From positions 372,001 to 436,000 of the forward strand of contig NZ_RBCI01000001.1 in NCBI RefSeq assembly GCF_003628535.1: a stretch of DNA of 64,000 nt. Reading direction: 5' to 3'. The translations under genes and the position numbers were made by a program. A model generated the notes under the pieces. It was not told where the DNA came from, did no database searches, and was given only the letters and a program-made list of their open reading frames with translations. Numbering within the stretch: position 1 is the first letter of the stretch; each line of letters begins with the position of its first letter. This document shows positions 61,281-64,000 of the stretch, in pieces. Source of the DNA: Flavisolibacter nicotianae (GTDB taxonomy: Bacteria; Bacteroidota; Bacteroidia; Chitinophagales; Chitinophagaceae).

Positions 61281-64000
61281 TTAGAAACCAATGTTTAAAC
61301 CCACCACAAAGGATTTGATCTGCGGAGCCGCATAAAAGTCAGATCCCTGGTTGATGTTCGATGCCCGGTAGTCGGTATTCACTTCCGGATCCCAGCCTGA
61401 ATAATTGGTGAATGTTGCCAGGTTTACACCGGTTGCATACACTCTTGCACTGCTCAATTTTGCCTTGCGCAGGATGTTGGCTGGCAGGTTATAGGCAAGC
61501 GTTACGTTTTTCAAACGAACATAGCTGCCACTTTCCATGTATTGGGTAGAAACACTGGGTGAAGCGAAATCACCAAACCAGTTCAGGCGGGCCTGCGGCA
61601 CGTTGGTTACGTCGCCGGGCTTTTGCCAGCGTTTCAACTGGTCGCGGGTCTGGTTGTCGAACCAGTCGCCGCGGGCACTCATAAAGCCGCCGGCACCGTT
61701 CACGATCTGGTAGTCGAAAACGCCCTGGAACAGCACGTTCAGCTCGATGCCTTTGTAGCTAAAGCTGTTGTTGATACCGCCGAAGTATTTCGGGTTGGGA
61801 TTGCCCACGACGAAACTTCCGGCTGCGTTGTAATCATTGGTCGTGGTTTTTCCGTCCTGCTCGTAATAGAGCGCATCACCGTTTTGCGGGTCAACACCTG
61901 CGTAGCGGGGACCATAAAACACGCCAATCGGCTGGCCTACGATCAGTGCATTCATGTAGCGGCCGTCATTGAACGACAGGGTGTCCTGCTCGCCGTCGAT
62001 CTTCAGCACTTTGTTTTGGTTGTAGGTAAAGTTGAAGCTGGTGGTCCAGCGAAAATCCCTGCCGTTGATATTGGTGCTGTTCAGCGCTATCTCGATCCCT
62101 TTGTTCTGGATCTCACCGATGTTGGTGATGAAGCTGCCATAACCGGTGGTCAGCGGCACGGGTAGATTGAAGATGAAACCACGGCCGCCTTTGGCAGAAC
62201 GCTTGTCGTAAAAATCAAACTCACCGCTCAACCGGTTGTTGAAAATGCCAAATTCAAGACCCAGGTCAAGCTGGTTGCTGGTTTCCCAGGTCAGTTGGTT
62301 GTTTCCCAGACGGGCGGGAGACAGCACCGATACGCCTGCATATTTGGCTACGCCAAAGGCCGGCTGAGCTTCGTAGTTGCCAAAGCCAAGCGAGTTGCCC
62401 AACTGGCCATAGCTTCCACGCAGCTTGAGGAAATTGAGCACATTGCTGCTTTTCAAAAAGTTTTCCTGGCTGATAATCCATCCTGCAGAAGCAGCAGGGA
62501 AAAAACCGTAGCGCTTGTCCACGCCAAACACGGAGGAACCGTCGTAGCGGCCACTCACGCCAAGGAGGTATTTGTCGTTAAACTTGTAATTGATCCTTCC
62601 AAAGAAAGACTCCAGTGCAAACTCGCTTTTCGACGAAGAACCGGCCGTGATCTTACCGGCACTGGCCAGCGTGCGCAGGTCATCGGACGGAAACTGTTCG
62701 CCGGACACCGAAGTGGAGCGACTTTGTGATTTCTCAAAAGAATAACCGGCTGTCGCGTCAAAATCATGTCGCGATCCGAGATTGAATTTGTAATTAAAAA
62801 AGTTGTTGGTGGTATACCGGACCGTCCGCAACCAGGTGCTCCGGCCAAAGCCATTTGTGGCGTTGCCGTTGATGGTTTGCGAACCGTAAAACTCTTCATC
62901 GTTCTGGTTCAGCATGTCGAGACCGAACTCCGTGCGGAAGTAGAGGTTCTTCAGGAAATTGTACTGGCCAAACGCGGCGCCGATGTTGCGGTAGTTGGTG
63001 GAACGCCATTCACCGTTCTCCAGTTCGATCAGCGGGTTGTAGTAAGTCGTCACGGGACGATCGTACAGTTTGCCGTTCTTATCACGCGCCGGCGTGATGG
63101 GAGAAAGCGCCACGATCTGCATCGGTGTGCTGAAGTCATTGTCTTCGGCCACCCGTCTTGTATTGGTGCGGGCCACCGTCAGGTTTACCCCTACTTTAAA
63201 TTTATCGGAAAGGTCCTGGTCCAGGTTGATACGACCGGAGATGCGGTCGAAGTTATTGCCGAACAGGATACCATCCTGGCTGTTGTACGAACCGGACATG
63301 TAGTAACGGGTCCGTTCGTTCCCACCGGCGGCCGACACATCCACCGAACCCACATGGGCATCCTGGAAGGCCAGGTCTTCCCAATTGGTGTTGGTTTCCA
63401 GTTTCTTCCAGTCGCTCCAGCCGCTGTAGCGGGTGAAACGGCCTTCCACCTTGCTAACCATGTAATCAACAGCTTCCTGCTCGGAGCCAAACCCGGCCCA
63501 GTTGCCAGCGCGGTTGTAGTGGTATTTGCCGGCGTTGACGGCGGCTTCGCGGAAGAAGTCAAGGTATTCCTGCGCATTCAGGAAACCACGTTTATGCGTG
63601 GGATTGTTGGAACCGTATTGAAAATTGACGTTGAACTTGGGCTTGCCTGCGCGGCCTTTCTTGGTTGTAATGAGGATGACACCATTTGCCGCACGGCTAC
63701 CATAAATGGCTGTTGCAGCGGCATCCTTCAATACATCGAACGACTCCACGTCGTTGAAGTTGATATCGGCCAGCGCATTACCCGACAAGGTTCCGGTGTT
63801 GATGGGAATTCCGTCCACCACATACAAGGGTGAATTGGAGGCGTTAATGGATCCCTGTCCGCGAATACGGACCTTCACGCCTTCACCCACTTTACCGTTT
63901 TGGGATTCGACAAATACGCCTGCCGCCCTACCCTGCAAGGCTTGCGTAAAGTTGGGCACCGGTGTATTCACCACATCAGCCCCTTTCACCTTGGTAACGC
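61281..64000 (-). CDS. SusC/RagA-family TonB-dependent transporter, 5' end outside window
   Basis: Open from the right edge; its N-terminus (signal peptide, carboxypeptidase-like domain, TonB box) lies beyond 64000. The visible 906 residues begin inside the plug: KVKGADVVNTPVPNFTQALQ, GRAAGVFVESQNGKVGEGVK, VRIRGQGSINASNSPLYVVD, SFDVLKDAAATAIYGSRAAN and GVILITTKKG, all typical SusC. The rest is the 22-strand barrel, ending YAAPQIKSFVVGLNIGF. It forms a complex with the SusD-like gene downstream. The substrate is unknown. Confidence 0.95.
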   Translation of the reverse strand, partial: VTKVKGADVVNTPVPNFTQALQGRAAGVFVESQNGKVGEGVKVRIRGQGSINASNSPLYVVDGIPINTGTLSGNALADINFNDVESFDVLKDAAATAIYGSRAANGVILITTKKGRAGKPKFNVNFQYGSNNPTHKRGFLNAQEYLDFFREAAVNAGKYHYNRAGNWAGFGSEQEAVDYMVSKVEGRFTRYSGWSDWKKLETNTNWEDLAFQDAHVGSVDVSAAGGNERTRYYMSGSYNSQDGILFGNNFDRISGRINLDQDLSDKFKVGVNLTVARTNTRRVAEDNDFSTPMQIVALSPITPARDKNGKLYDRPVTTYYNPLIELENGEWRSTNYRNIGAAFGQYNFLKNLYFRTEFGLDMLNQNDEEFYGSQTINGNATNGFGRSTWLRTVRYTTNNFFNYKFNLGSRHDFDATAGYSFEKSQSRSTSVSGEQFPSDDLRTLASAGKITAGSSSKSEFALESFFGRINYKFNDKYLLGVSGRYDGSSVFGVDKRYGFFPAASAGWIISQENFLKSSNVLNFLKLRGSYGQLGNSLGFGNYEAQPAFGVAKYAGVSVLSPARLGNNQLTWETSNQLDLGLEFGIFNNRLSGEFDFYDKRSAKGGRGFIFNLPVPLTTGYGSFITNIGEIQNKGIEIALNSTNINGRDFRWTTSFNFTYNQNKVLKIDGEQDTLSFNDGRYMNALIVGQPIGVFYGPRYAGVDPQNGDALYYEQDGKTTTNDYNAAGSFVVGNPNPKYFGGINNSFSYKGIELNVLFQGVFDYQIVNGAGGFMSARGDWFDNQTRDQLKRWQKPGDVTNVPQARLNWFGDFASPSVSTQYMESGSYVRLKNVTLAYNLPANILRKAKLSSARVYATGVNLATFTNYSGWDPEVNTDYRASNINQGSDFYAAPQIKSFVVGLNIGF

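Noticed and set aside
62766-63833. Long plus-strand frame opposite the SusC-like gene
   Set aside because: Shadow of the TonB-dependent transporter; no recognisable domain.

Overview
The window comes from a member of the Bacteroidota, most likely a Chitinophagaceae-like soil or water organism with about 50% GC. The evidence is: two proteins with type IX secretion (T9SS) sorting domains, a SusC/SusD pair, the gliding and secretion genes gldA, gldD and gldE in their familiar mutY-ssb-gldE-gldD order, promoters of the Bacteroidota type (TTG then TAnnTTTG, not the E. coli form), and a 30-residue COX24/AURKAIP1-like basic protein typical of the phylum. I see no rRNA, tRNA, CRISPR array, prophage or insertion sequence. 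The layout is ordinary chromosomal sequence with short operons on both strands.

Left third (1-20 kb): the C-terminal part of a secreted subtilisin-like protease; a small unknown gene; an aldo/keto reductase; a repeat-rich gap; a minus-strand operon of a DUF4105 membrane protein, an alpha/beta hydrolase and a type B T9SS cargo protein; divergent from it a DUF2339 membrane protein and a lipoprotein sugar dehydrogenase; an ECF sigma factor with a membrane partner; an M28 peptidase; small lipoproteins; glycine C-acetyltransferase; and a nucleoid-associated protein.

Middle (20-42 kb): a small Cys-containing exported peptide, then an ECF sigma / anti-sigma-like / outer-membrane barrel module; an L,D-transpeptidase; acetyl-CoA synthetase; a bicarbonate-type SulP transporter with a beta-carbonic anhydrase, preceded by a small membrane peptide that may be translated from a leaderless GTG; an MHS-type transporter with a small membrane protein; gldA; an M16 protease; enolase with an FtsB/DivIC-like protein; endonuclease III; a 793-residue GAF-like protein of unknown function; and an isolated glycosyltransferase-like gene.

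Right third (42-64 kb): a metallophosphoesterase fused to a BamA/D15-like barrel, coupled to an SdiA-regulated-type lipoprotein; an HD-domain / Pycsar-effector-like (PycTM, formerly DUF5706) membrane fusion; a DMT exporter; an operon of DUF3109, LutB-like and deacetylase-like genes; gldE-gldD, ssb and mutY; HU, a TPR protein, the COX24-like micro-protein and RNase G; and a SusD/SusC pair cut by the right edge. The best candidates for undescribed biology are the HD-PycTM fusion with no cyclase beside it, the phosphoesterase-barrel fusion, the GAF-like protein, and a dispersed intergenic repeat built on GATGACGGATGACAG. That repeat type lies in several gaps, and similar word-repeat sequence may have entered the 5' end of gldD.
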